From Sulfuriroseicoccus oceanibius (GTDB taxonomy: Bacteria; Verrucomicrobiota; Verrucomicrobiia; Verrucomicrobiales; SLCJ01): a stretch of DNA of 64,000 bases. Location: contig NZ_CP066776.1 of assembly GCF_010681825.2 (NCBI RefSeq), forward strand, positions 2,170,001-2,234,000. The letters run 5' to 3'. The notes below the pieces were generated by a model that searched no databases, was not told the DNA's origin, and saw nothing but the letters and a program-made list of their open reading frames with translations. A program made the translations under genes and the position numbers. How positions within the stretch are numbered: the first letter of the stretch is position 1; every line of letters begins with the position of its first letter. This document shows, piece after piece, positions 9,420 to 16,893 of this stretch.

Positions 9420-10094
9420 TCAGGCGCGGAGAGCGGGTTGGGTGGTGGCGGCTTGGGATTCCAGCCACGGGGTGGTGAGAAGCTCGCTGCGGTGGTGGAG
9501 ATCGTGGTCGATCCCGTGAGGCGGGCTGATGGTCAGGCGTTGGGTGGCAGCGGGGATGAGAGGCTGTGGCGTGAGGGCCACGACGGAGCAGCCTGAGTCA
9601 TCGATGAGTCGGCGCAGGCGGTACCAGAGGGTGATGGGGATCTTGCGCAGTTCGGCAGGCTGGGTGAGGCTGAAGTCGGCGATGACTAGTGGAAGGTTGG
9701 GGTCGCGCAGGACGATGTCGCAGGCGTTGATGGCTTCCGTGGCGGAGTGGCAACGAAGCCACAGAGTGCGTTCAAGTTGAGCCGGTGGATAAGAAGCCGG
9801 GTTGAAATGGTCTGCCGCATCGACAAGAACGGTGTGAGGCAAAGGCGCGGGGACTTGGGTATGTGTGGCGAGCAGCGCGGCGATGGCGAGTCCGTGGCCT
9901 GAAGGGACGGGCGATGTGGCTTTTTGCGCTGCCGTGCTGCATTCGATCAGGCAGCTGGCGGGCAGTTGCTGCGCATTGAGTTCAGCGGTTTTGGTTGGAG
10001 GGGCTGGTGTGTGGTCGACTTGATGGCGTGCCATTGGGAAGCGCTCACCGAGGGTGGAGCGGAGTTGGTCTAAGATGGCGCGCTTTTGCTGCAT
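9420..10094 (-). CDS. imuA: ImuA-type RecA-like accessory protein
   Basis: A 224-residue protein in the first position of the SOS cassette. The middle part, with HTVLVDAADHFNPASYPPAQ, aligns by eye to the RecA/SulA-like fold of ImuA proteins. No clear Walker A loop is visible, which fits ImuA-type proteins that lost ATP binding. The start ATG lies 10 bases from a LexA-type palindrome. Identification rests mainly on size, fold-like pattern and the invariant order imuA-imuB-dnaE2. Confidence 0.75.
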   Translation of the reverse strand: MQQKRAILDQLRSTLGERFPMARHQVDHTPAPPTKTAELNAQQLPASCLIECSTAAQKATSPVPSGHGLAIAALLATHTQVPAPLPHTVLVDAADHFNPASYPPAQLERTLWLRCHSATEAINACDIVLRDPNLPLVIADFSLTQPAELRKIPITLWYRLRRLIDDSGCSVVALTPQPLIPAATQRLTISPPHGIDHDLHHRSELLTTPWLESQAATTQPALRA

Positions 10095-10098
10095 GATT

Positions 10099-10127
10099 TA
10101 AATATGTTCAAATGAACAGTAAATCAA
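10099..10127 (-). promoter_or_regulatory. imuA promoter with LexA box in the spacer
   Basis: On the minus strand TTGATT (10127-10122) and TATTTA (10104-10099) are 17 bases apart. The spacer contains the exact palindrome TGTTC-AAAT-GAACA (10105-10118). TGTTC-N4-GAACA is the LexA box form I recall for Verrucomicrobia, so LexA would sit between -35 and -10 and block polymerase. The -10 lies only four bases from the imuA ATG, so the message may be leaderless or translation may start further in. Confidence 0.75.
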
Positions 10128-10263
10128 AAGCAGCCAGATGGAAATCAGAAAATGGGGGCGAGTCGTTGGGTTGGCTGGTGCCGGTGGCTGACGGGGAGTG
10201 ATTTATGAAGGCACTCCTTAAGATAAGTTGACTAGTCTCAGCGGATTCCCTAGATTTCAGCAC

Positions 10264-10629
10264 ATGGCGAGCAGCAACAGGAGACGAGACAGATCAGGAG
10301 CGATTGGCGGAGTGCGCCGACGTTCCGGAGGTGCTGTATGGGGTTATTTGTGGGGGATTGCCAAGTTTGCGCTGGTGGTGGGATGTATTGCCCTTGGGGT
10401 GGCTCGTTTTTTACCGAAGCGCGAGGCGGACGAGCGCAGCAAGCAGGCGTTGGCCGAAGTGGAGAAGGAATGTGCGGAGTTGCGAGCACAGGCGGCGAAA
10501 GAGAAGCGTGTCACCGAGCGCCTGCGCTATGATGACGGGTATCTCGAAGTGGTGGCTCGTGATCGCTTGAATTTGCAGAAGCCGGGTGAGCAGGTGATTC
10601 GATTCAACGAAGTGCCTCAAGGGGAGTGA
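10264..10629 (+). CDS. FtsB/DivIC-family septum formation initiator-like protein
   Basis: A 121-residue bitopic protein: basic N-terminus, one membrane helix (about residues 27-46), then a coiled coil (EADERSKQALAEVEKECAEL) and a C-terminal segment RLRYDDGYLEVVARDRLNLQ typical of the FtsB/DivIC/FtsL-like family. Members bridge cell-division proteins at the septum. The ATG at 10264 is preferred over an in-frame TTG at 10228, because the extra twelve residues show no family character. It stands alone between the imu cassette and the pilus cluster. Confidence 0.75.
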   Translation: MASSNRRRDRSGAIGGVRRRSGGAVWGYLWGIAKFALVVGCIALGVARFLPKREADERSKQALAEVEKECAELRAQAAKEKRVTERLRYDDGYLEVVARDRLNLQKPGEQVIRFNEVPQGE

Positions 10630-10918
10630 GATTTAGGAGTGGGGAGACTTTCCACGCTCTTGCAGGTATGATCCGTTCGTTGTCACGGGGTTGCCTGTGA
10701 TGTGGCGATCTGTGCTGTATTGCTGATTGATTTTCGGCTGCATTTGGGCGGTGAAAATCTTTCAAAAGATTTTGTTCACAAGGGTTGACATCTTGCCCTG
10801 AGCTAAGCAGTCTCGGGGCTCCCGCGTCGGGTGCTGAGCGATGGAGATCCCCGTGGAGGGCGTATTTCCAAGGCACTCGATCCACGTTCTTGTATACCCT
10901 GAAACAAAAACATTCCCC

Positions 10919-12583
10919 GTGTATTCCAACGACGACTTTTTGATCGACTTGCTCCGTGATTCTGGACGAGTCAGCCAGTTAGATATTGATGAGGCGACGG
11001 CTGCCGCCAAGGGGCGGAACACAGCACTCGACGGATTGATCGAGAAAGGGTTGGTCTCCGAGAAAGAGGTGGCGCAGTTGTGCGCCGAGGAAGCTTCGAT
11101 GCCGTTTGTGGATCTGGCGGAGACGACGATTGACCCGAACGTGGTGCACCTGATGGATACCGAGGTGGCCGAGCGTTACAAAGTGATGCCTCTGGGAGTG
11201 GATTCCGATCGACTGGTAGTTGCGATTCCTGATCCGTTTGATTTCGAGGTGCTTGATTCATTGCCGCACGTGTTGTCCAAGGAGGTGGACTTCTGGTGTG
11301 CCGCGCCGTCTGCGATCAATCAGATGCTGACGGATTTGTTTAATGTAGGTGGTGGCGGTGAGAGCCAGAGCCTTGATCAGTTGATCAGCGGTGAGAGCGA
11401 CGACAGCGACAACGCTCCGGTGATCAAGATGGTCTCCGAGATTTTGGTAGATGCCTTCAAGGTGCGTGCGTCCGATATTCACATCGAGCCACTCGAGCGC
11501 AGCGTGCGTGTGCGTTATCGTATTGATGGTGTGTTGCACGAAGTGGCGAGCCACCCGCGCAAGTTGCTTTCGGCGATGATCAGCCGGATCAAGATCATGA
11601 CCGGCTCCATGAGTATCGCCGAGAAGCGCTTGCCTCAGGACGGCCGGATTCAGCTCAAGATGAGCGAGACCGACCTCGACTTGCGTGTGTCTACCATTCC
11701 GACCAACCACGGTGAGAGTGTGGTGATGCGTATTCTCGACAAGAGCAACCTTTCGATTGGTTTGCCTCAGCTTGGCTTCTTTAGTGATGACCAGGAGGCC
11801 TGGGAGAACTTCATCGGCCTTCCGGACGGGATCTTGCTGGTGACTGGTCCGACCGGTTCCGGTAAGACCACCACGCTTTACGCTTGCTTGAACCACATCA
11901 ACCAGCCGGACCGTAAGATCATCACCGTGGAAGATCCGGTGGAATACCAGCTCTCCGGGATCAACCAGGTGCAGGTGAAGGATGAGGTCGGTATGGACTT
12001 CTCCGCTGCACTACGTTCGATTCTGCGTCAGGCACCGAACATCATCATGATTGGTGAGATTCGTGATGCGGAAACAGCTAACATCGCGATCAACGCCTCG
12101 TTGACCGGTCACTTGGTATTCTCGACTTTGCACACTAACGATGCACCGAGTGCGATTGCCCGATTGGATGACATTGGGGTGAAGCCGTTCCTTATTGCGA
12201 GTTCGTTGCGTGCGGTGCTGGCCCAGCGTCTGGTGCGTAAGCTTTGTGAGCACTGCAAGCAGCCGGCTGTGCTGACGGAGGCTGAGATCCGCGGTCTGGG
12301 CGTGGATGCCGCCCAACTTGCCAGCGCCGACGTGATGGGTGCCTGCGGTTGTGACCGCTGCCGCAATTCAGGTTACAAGGGCCGGATGGGTGCATTTGAG
12401 ATCTTCAAGGTGGACGACCAGGTGCGCCACATGATCAACGAAAACTTGAGCACGCCGCAGTTGCGTCGTCGTGCACGGGAGTTGGGAATGCGCACCATGC
12501 GTGAGGACGGCATCCGTAAGGTGCTTAGTGGAAGAACCACCGCCTCGGAAGTGCTGCACGCCACAATGTCGGACGACCGTTAA
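10919..12583 (+). CDS. Type II secretion / type IV pilus assembly ATPase (GspE/PilB), copy 1
   Basis: A hexameric secretion ATPase of about 554 residues. It has an N-terminal T2SSE_N-like domain, a Walker A GPTGSGKT near residue 310, Asp and His boxes, and a four-cysteine zinc loop (CEHC...CDRC) typical of GspE/PilB and absent from PilT. GTG at 10919 is preferred to ATG at 10841, because the sequence from there (YSNDDFLIDLL) aligns with the start of the second ATPase (NIDYLIDLV). Known role: powering pilin or pseudopilin polymerisation with the PilC/GspF protein. It is followed at 147 bases by a paralogue. Confidence 0.88.
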   Translation: MYSNDDFLIDLLRDSGRVSQLDIDEATAAAKGRNTALDGLIEKGLVSEKEVAQLCAEEASMPFVDLAETTIDPNVVHLMDTEVAERYKVMPLGVDSDRLVVAIPDPFDFEVLDSLPHVLSKEVDFWCAAPSAINQMLTDLFNVGGGGESQSLDQLISGESDDSDNAPVIKMVSEILVDAFKVRASDIHIEPLERSVRVRYRIDGVLHEVASHPRKLLSAMISRIKIMTGSMSIAEKRLPQDGRIQLKMSETDLDLRVSTIPTNHGESVVMRILDKSNLSIGLPQLGFFSDDQEAWENFIGLPDGILLVTGPTGSGKTTTLYACLNHINQPDRKIITVEDPVEYQLSGINQVQVKDEVGMDFSAALRSILRQAPNIIMIGEIRDAETANIAINASLTGHLVFSTLHTNDAPSAIARLDDIGVKPFLIASSLRAVLAQRLVRKLCEHCKQPAVLTEAEIRGLGVDAAQLASADVMGACGCDRCRNSGYKGRMGAFEIFKVDDQVRHMINENLSTPQLRRRARELGMRTMREDGIRKVLSGRTTASEVLHATMSDDR

Positions 12584-12730
12584 GCTACTCGCATTACGTA
12601 AAAATAAGAACCAAGTAGCTGACAAATAACTTTATAGGAAGTTCGTCGGTCGGCGGACGAGGGCTTCCAAGAATTCATCACAGGGTGCAGCGGCACTCAT
12701 AGATCACCGCCGAGGATATACCCCATCATC

Positions 12731-14407
12731 ATGAATATCGACTACCTCATCGACCTGGTTTCGGCACGAGGCATGCTGGACGATCAAGTCGCCTCCGAAA
12801 TCCGCGAAGAGTACAACAGCGGCGGCGGAACGGCCGATCCTGCCGAGATTTTGATCAACTATGGAGTGATCGAAGAACGCGATACGCTCTTTGCATTGAT
12901 TGCCAACGAACTCGGCGTCGAATATGTCGACTTGGAAGGTTTCCAGGTGCCGGAAGCGTTGATTAACCTGATCCCTGCGGGGATGGCCCGTTTGCACGGT
13001 GCGCTGCCGATTGGTGCGTCCGGCGAGGGGTTGAAAGTGGTTTTGACCGACCCGCTCAACCCGCAGGTGGTTGAGGATTTGCGCTTTGCTCTGGGGCAGG
13101 AGATTCAGATTGCCGTGGCCGACCCTGAGTTGGTGGAGAAGCAGCTCGATAGCTGCTACGCCGTGGATGGCGAGAGCATGGACGACGTGCTCAAGGAGAT
13201 CAGCGCCGGTGGCGAAGGCTTGAGTGATGCGGAGTTGGAAGCAGAGGCAAACTCGGCACCAATCATCCGTTACGTGGACCTGGTGTTGTTCAACGCTATC
13301 AAAGAACGTGCATCGGATATTCACTTCGAGCCATTCGAGGATGACTTCAAGATTCGTTACCGCGTGGACGGTGCGTTGTATGAAATGGCGCCACCTCCGT
13401 TGCACTTGGCGTTGCCGATTATTTCCCGCATCAAGGTGATGTCGAACATGAACATCGCCGAGCGCCGTGTACCGCAGGATGGTCGCATCATGAAGACCAT
13501 TGGCGATAAAGAGGTCGACATGCGTGTGTCGAGCTTGCCGACCGTTCACGGTGAGAGTGTGGTGCTTCGTGTGTTGGACCGCTCGTCGGTGAATCTGAAT
13601 CTGGAGAACCTCGGGTTGCCTGATGAGTTGTTCAACTACATTACAGACACGGTGCAGAAGCCGAACGGCATCTTCATTGTGACGGGGCCTACCGGTGCCG
13701 GTAAGACCACTACGCTTTACGCTGCGTTGCGTCGGATCAACACGATCGATAGCAAGCTTCTGACTGCCGAGGATCCGGTGGAATATGACATTGATGGAAT
13801 TGTGCAAGTGCCGGTGAACGAGGGCATTGGTTTGACCTTCCCTCGTGTGTTGCGTGCCTTCCTGCGTCAGGACCCCGACCGAATCATGGTGGGGGAGATG
13901 CGTGACGTGGCCACTGCGCAGATTGCGATCCAGGCATCGCTCACCGGTCACTTGGTGGTGAGTACCCTTCACACCAACGACTCCGCTGGTGCTGTGACGC
14001 GATTGGTGGACATGGGTTGTGAACCATTCCTGGTGGCGGCCACCCTTGAAGGGGTGTTGGCTCAGCGACTGGTGCGAACCATTTGTAAGAAGTGCCGCAC
14101 GCCGTACGAGCCGAATGAGGCAGTGTTGAGTCAGCTCGGCCTGTCACACCACGAGTTGGGTGACAAGCATTTCTACACTGGTAGCGGATGTGATGCTTGT
14201 GGTCAGACCGGCTACAAGGGCCGGAAAGGTCTCTATGAATTGCTCGACATCACCGACCCGCTTCGCGAACTGATCACCGAGCGCGCTCCTACCGTGGTGC
14301 TGCGACAGAAAGCGATCGAGTTGGGAATGCATACGCTGCGTGAGGATGGCCTGCGTAACATTTACGACGGACAGGTCACCATCGATGAGGTGCTGAAGTA
14401 CACCTAG
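12731..14407 (+). CDS. Type II secretion / type IV pilus assembly ATPase (GspE/PilB), copy 2
   Basis: A 558-residue paralogue of the preceding gene, with the same domain order: N-terminal T2SSE_N-like region, Walker A GPTGAGKT near residue 318, a zinc loop (CKKC...CDAC) and a conserved C-terminal helical bundle. Both copies keep the assembly-ATPase zinc loop, so this is not a PilB/PilT pair by sequence. The two ATPases may work as a hetero-oligomer or serve different pilin sets; this is inference. Confidence 0.88.
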   Translation: MNIDYLIDLVSARGMLDDQVASEIREEYNSGGGTADPAEILINYGVIEERDTLFALIANELGVEYVDLEGFQVPEALINLIPAGMARLHGALPIGASGEGLKVVLTDPLNPQVVEDLRFALGQEIQIAVADPELVEKQLDSCYAVDGESMDDVLKEISAGGEGLSDAELEAEANSAPIIRYVDLVLFNAIKERASDIHFEPFEDDFKIRYRVDGALYEMAPPPLHLALPIISRIKVMSNMNIAERRVPQDGRIMKTIGDKEVDMRVSSLPTVHGESVVLRVLDRSSVNLNLENLGLPDELFNYITDTVQKPNGIFIVTGPTGAGKTTTLYAALRRINTIDSKLLTAEDPVEYDIDGIVQVPVNEGIGLTFPRVLRAFLRQDPDRIMVGEMRDVATAQIAIQASLTGHLVVSTLHTNDSAGAVTRLVDMGCEPFLVAATLEGVLAQRLVRTICKKCRTPYEPNEAVLSQLGLSHHELGDKHFYTGSGCDACGQTGYKGRKGLYELLDITDPLRELITERAPTVVLRQKAIELGMHTLREDGLRNIYDGQVTIDEVLKYT

Positions 14408-14490
14408 AAGACCCGGTAAATCGATTTGCTCAATGTGCCGGCCAGTCGGGTGATTTGCGCCTGATTGGCCAGGTTCTGAGATTTCTTAAT

Positions 14491-14518
14491 TTGCAGTTGG
14501 CAAGCATCTTGATATTTA
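14491..14518 (+). promoter_or_regulatory. Candidate promoter for pilC
   Basis: TTGCAG (14491-14496) and TATTTA (14513-14518) are 16 bases apart, 75 bases before the pilC/gspF start. It is plausible but overlaps a region that also holds a weak terminator, so pilC could instead be read through from the ATPase genes. Confidence 0.3.
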
Positions 14519-14535
14519 CAACACTCCGATCCCAT

Positions 14536-14563
14536 CACCGGGTCACCGGCGTGTAATTTTTTC
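14536..14563 (+). terminator. Weak hairpin with T-run after the second ATPase gene
   Basis: CACCGG (14536-14541) pairs with CCGG-c-GTG (14546-14553, one bulged base), followed by TAATTTTTT. The stem is short, so it may attenuate rather than end transcription before pilC. Confidence 0.4.
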
Positions 14564-14592
14564 CCTCTCCCAAAACAACTAGACACCCCCTT

Positions 14593-15861
14593 ATGGCACA
14601 ATTCGAATACACTGCTCTCGACGCGAAGGGCGCCGAGACCACCGGCGTGATTGAAGCCGCGACCGAAGCCGACGCGCTGAATCAGTTGCGTGGCAATGGA
14701 TATTACCCAACCAAGATCGCTGCCGCTGGAGCGGGAGGCGGATCGAAGGGGGCAAAGAAGAAAAAGGGCGGAGCAAAAGCCAAGGGGGCTAAGGCAGGTA
14801 AGACCGGTGGCCGCATCAAGTCGAAGACCTTGATGATTTTCACCCGCCAGCTTGCAACGCTGATTGATTCCGGTTTGCCGTTGATGCGTGGTCTGACCGT
14901 GCTTGGCAACCAGGAGCCGAACCCAGTGCTGCGTGCTACGATTAACAATCTGGCAGACTCGGTGCAGACCGGTGCGACATTCTCCGAGAGTCTGGGTGGC
15001 CATCCCAAGATTTTCAACAAGCTCTATGTGAACATGGTCAAGGCTGGTGAGCTGGGCGGTGTGCTCGAGCTCGTGTTGACCCGTCTGGCCGACTACCAGG
15101 AGAAGGCGGAAAAGCTGAAGAACAAGATTGTTTCCGCGATGATCTATCCGGTGATTGTGATGTTCATTGCGATTGCCATCGTGTTCTTCCTGATGTTGTT
15201 CATCGTGCCGAAGTTCGAGCAGATTTTCGAAGAGATGCTTCCTGGCAAGGAATTGCCAGCACTGACTCAGTGGGTGATGAACTTGAGTCAGGCTACAGTT
15301 GATTACAAGTGGCTGATTCTCGGGGGCGGTGCGCTTGCAGTGGTTGGCTGGAAGGCCTGGTCTGCAAGCAAGGGTGGCCGCGCCACTATCGATGCCGTAA
15401 AGTTGAAGTTGCCGGTCTTTGGTGACGTGCAGCGCAAGAGTGCGATCGCTCGTTTCACCCGTACGCTCGGCACCTTGGTTACCTCCGGTGTGCCGATTCT
15501 CCAGGCGTTGAATATTACCCGCGAGACTGCAGGCAACGTGGTGCTTTCCAATGCAATTTCGAAAGTGCACGACGCGGTGAAGGAGGGTGACTCCATCGTC
15601 CAGCCGCTTGAGGCTTCCAAGGTGTTCCCGCCGATGGTGATCTCGATGGTGGACGTGGGTGAGGAGACTGGTCAGTTGCCTGACATGTTGCTCAAGGTTG
15701 CTGATGTGTATGACGACGAGGTCGACAACGCGGTGGGTGCGATGACCTCCTTGATCGAGCCGATCATGATTGTGGTTCTTGCTTTGATTGTGGGAACGAT
15801 CGTTCTCGCTCTCTTCCTGCCACTGATTGCCATCATCGAAGGTATGGGGCAGGCAGCCTAA
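14593..15861 (+). CDS. Inner-membrane platform protein PilC/GspF
   Basis: A 422-residue type II secretion/type IV pilus platform protein: two T2SSF domains, each followed by hydrophobic helices, ending in the typical LALFLPLIAIIEGMG tail. The N-terminal MAQFEYTALDAKG is typical of the family. Residues ~46-75 form an unusual Gly/Ala/Lys-rich linker (KGAKKKKGGAKAKGAKAG) between the short N-terminal domain and the first T2SSF domain. It presumably works with the two upstream ATPases and the pseudopilin downstream. Confidence 0.9.
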   Translation: MAQFEYTALDAKGAETTGVIEAATEADALNQLRGNGYYPTKIAAAGAGGGSKGAKKKKGGAKAKGAKAGKTGGRIKSKTLMIFTRQLATLIDSGLPLMRGLTVLGNQEPNPVLRATINNLADSVQTGATFSESLGGHPKIFNKLYVNMVKAGELGGVLELVLTRLADYQEKAEKLKNKIVSAMIYPVIVMFIAIAIVFFLMLFIVPKFEQIFEEMLPGKELPALTQWVMNLSQATVDYKWLILGGGALAVVGWKAWSASKGGRATIDAVKLKLPVFGDVQRKSAIARFTRTLGTLVTSGVPILQALNITRETAGNVVLSNAISKVHDAVKEGDSIVQPLEASKVFPPMVISMVDVGEETGQLPDMLLKVADVYDDEVDNAVGAMTSLIEPIMIVVLALIVGTIVLALFLPLIAIIEGMGQAA

Positions 15862-15879
15862 GGGCTTATGTTTTCCAAA

Positions 15880-15926
15880 ATCAGCCGACGCGCCCAACCC
15901 TGGGTTCCGTCGGCTGATTGCTTTTC
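15880..15926 (+). terminator. Strong terminator after pilC/gspF
   Basis: ATCAGCCGACG (15880-15890) and CGTCGGCTGAT (15908-15918) form an 11-bp perfect stem followed by TGCTTTT. It implies that the pseudopilin gene has its own promoter. Confidence 0.85.
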
Positions 15927-16029
15927 AGCGCCAGGGGCTGGCTCGGCCAGGGGATCATTGGTAGAATCCCCCAGTCAGAGTCTCTCTAGGGCCTCCAAAT
16001 AATTCACTACGAATACCCTCCAAAAGTTT

Positions 16030-16611
16030 ATGAAGTCTTATCCATTTGTCTCTTCGCGCCGCCGTCGTGCGGGGTTCTCCATGGCTGAGTTGTTGGTCGT
16101 GATGGCGATTCTCGCCATTTTGATGACTCTCACATTCTCCGGGATCTCTATTGCGAACAAGAAGCAGCGCTCCACAAAAACAGAAGCTCAGATGGCGGTG
16201 TTCAAGGCCGGGCTCGAGAAGTTTAAATCGGATCACGGCGGATACCCGCAGATCACTGATGCGGAGGAGGGCTCCAAGTTGCTCTACGCAGCACTTTCCG
16301 GTGATACGAACTACGATGGTGAGTACGATAAGTCGGACAAGAACCTCGATTGGCTCAATAATGGAAAGAAGAGCAATCGCCGCGCCAAGAGTTATGTTCC
16401 AGAGCTCCTCGCTGGTGGAACGAGCAATCAGGGTTGGGTGGATGAAGATTACTACATCATCGATGCCTTTGGTGAGCGCATTCGTTATGAAGCCGATGTG
16501 AACTCGCGTCAGATGTGGAATGCTCCAACCCACTACGACCTCTGGTCGCTGGGAACCAACAATCTTGAGGAAGAGGAAGAAAACCAGGATAAGTGGATTA
16601 AGAACTGGTAA
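16030..16611 (+). CDS. Type II secretion pseudopilin, GspG-like
   Basis: A 193-residue protein with a class III prepilin leader: a basic N-terminus, cleavage expected at G|FSMAELLVV, then one long hydrophobic helix (about residues 19-42). The C-terminal part has a DAFGERIRYE...YDLWSLGTNN pattern that matches the DPWG...YDLWSLG signature of major pseudopilins. It would be processed by a prepilin peptidase not present here and polymerised by the upstream ATPase/platform proteins. It is longer than the usual ~140-residue GspG, because of an insertion in the middle. Confidence 0.85.
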   Translation: MKSYPFVSSRRRRAGFSMAELLVVMAILAILMTLTFSGISIANKKQRSTKTEAQMAVFKAGLEKFKSDHGGYPQITDAEEGSKLLYAALSGDTNYDGEYDKSDKNLDWLNNGKKSNRRAKSYVPELLAGGTSNQGWVDEDYYIIDAFGERIRYEADVNSRQMWNAPTHYDLWSLGTNNLEEEEENQDKWIKNW

Positions 16612-16627
16612 GAGCTTTTTGTATTAT

Positions 16628-16672
16628 CGGCGCGTGTTGCAGGATATCTGTAACACGCGCCGATTTTTTTTG
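16628..16672 (+). terminator. Strong terminator after the pseudopilin gene
   Basis: CGGCGCGTGTT (16628-16638) pairs perfectly with AACACGCGCCG (16652-16662) and is followed by eight T residues. Confidence 0.92.
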
Positions 16673-16840
16673 TTCGTTGCGAGGGTGCTACTAGATCAGC
16701 GGAGCCCGCGCAGAATGCTGAGCCTTGAACAGGTGGGGCTGGTATAGATCCGGGGGCGTTTCGTGAGGGGGCGTATGTCTTGAGGTGCGGTTATTTGGAG
16801 TGACGGTGTCCCCACCGTCTTGTGGAGAGGGGGGTAGAGC

Positions 16841-16872
16841 AAAAGAAAAGCGACGCTTCGATGCGTCGCTTT
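16841..16872 (-). terminator. Terminator of the parA operon
   Basis: AAAGCGACGC (16847-16856) pairs with GCGTCGCTTT (16863-16872). Read on the minus strand the stem is followed by TCTTTTGC. It lies just beyond the stop of the Pro-rich gene at 16894. Confidence 0.85.
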
Positions 16873-16893
16873 GGTGTATTGTGTGGGCTCGTT

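Noticed and set aside
10785-10790. TTGACA ahead of the first GspE/PilB gene as its promoter
   Set aside because: The -35 is perfect, but no acceptable -10 lies 16-18 bases downstream, so I did not call it.
12704-15897. Long minus-strand ORFs (about 420 and 497 codons) opposite the PilB and PilC genes
   Set aside because: They are rich in H, Q and R, as expected for shadows of G-rich coding sequence, and lie fully opposite well-supported genes.
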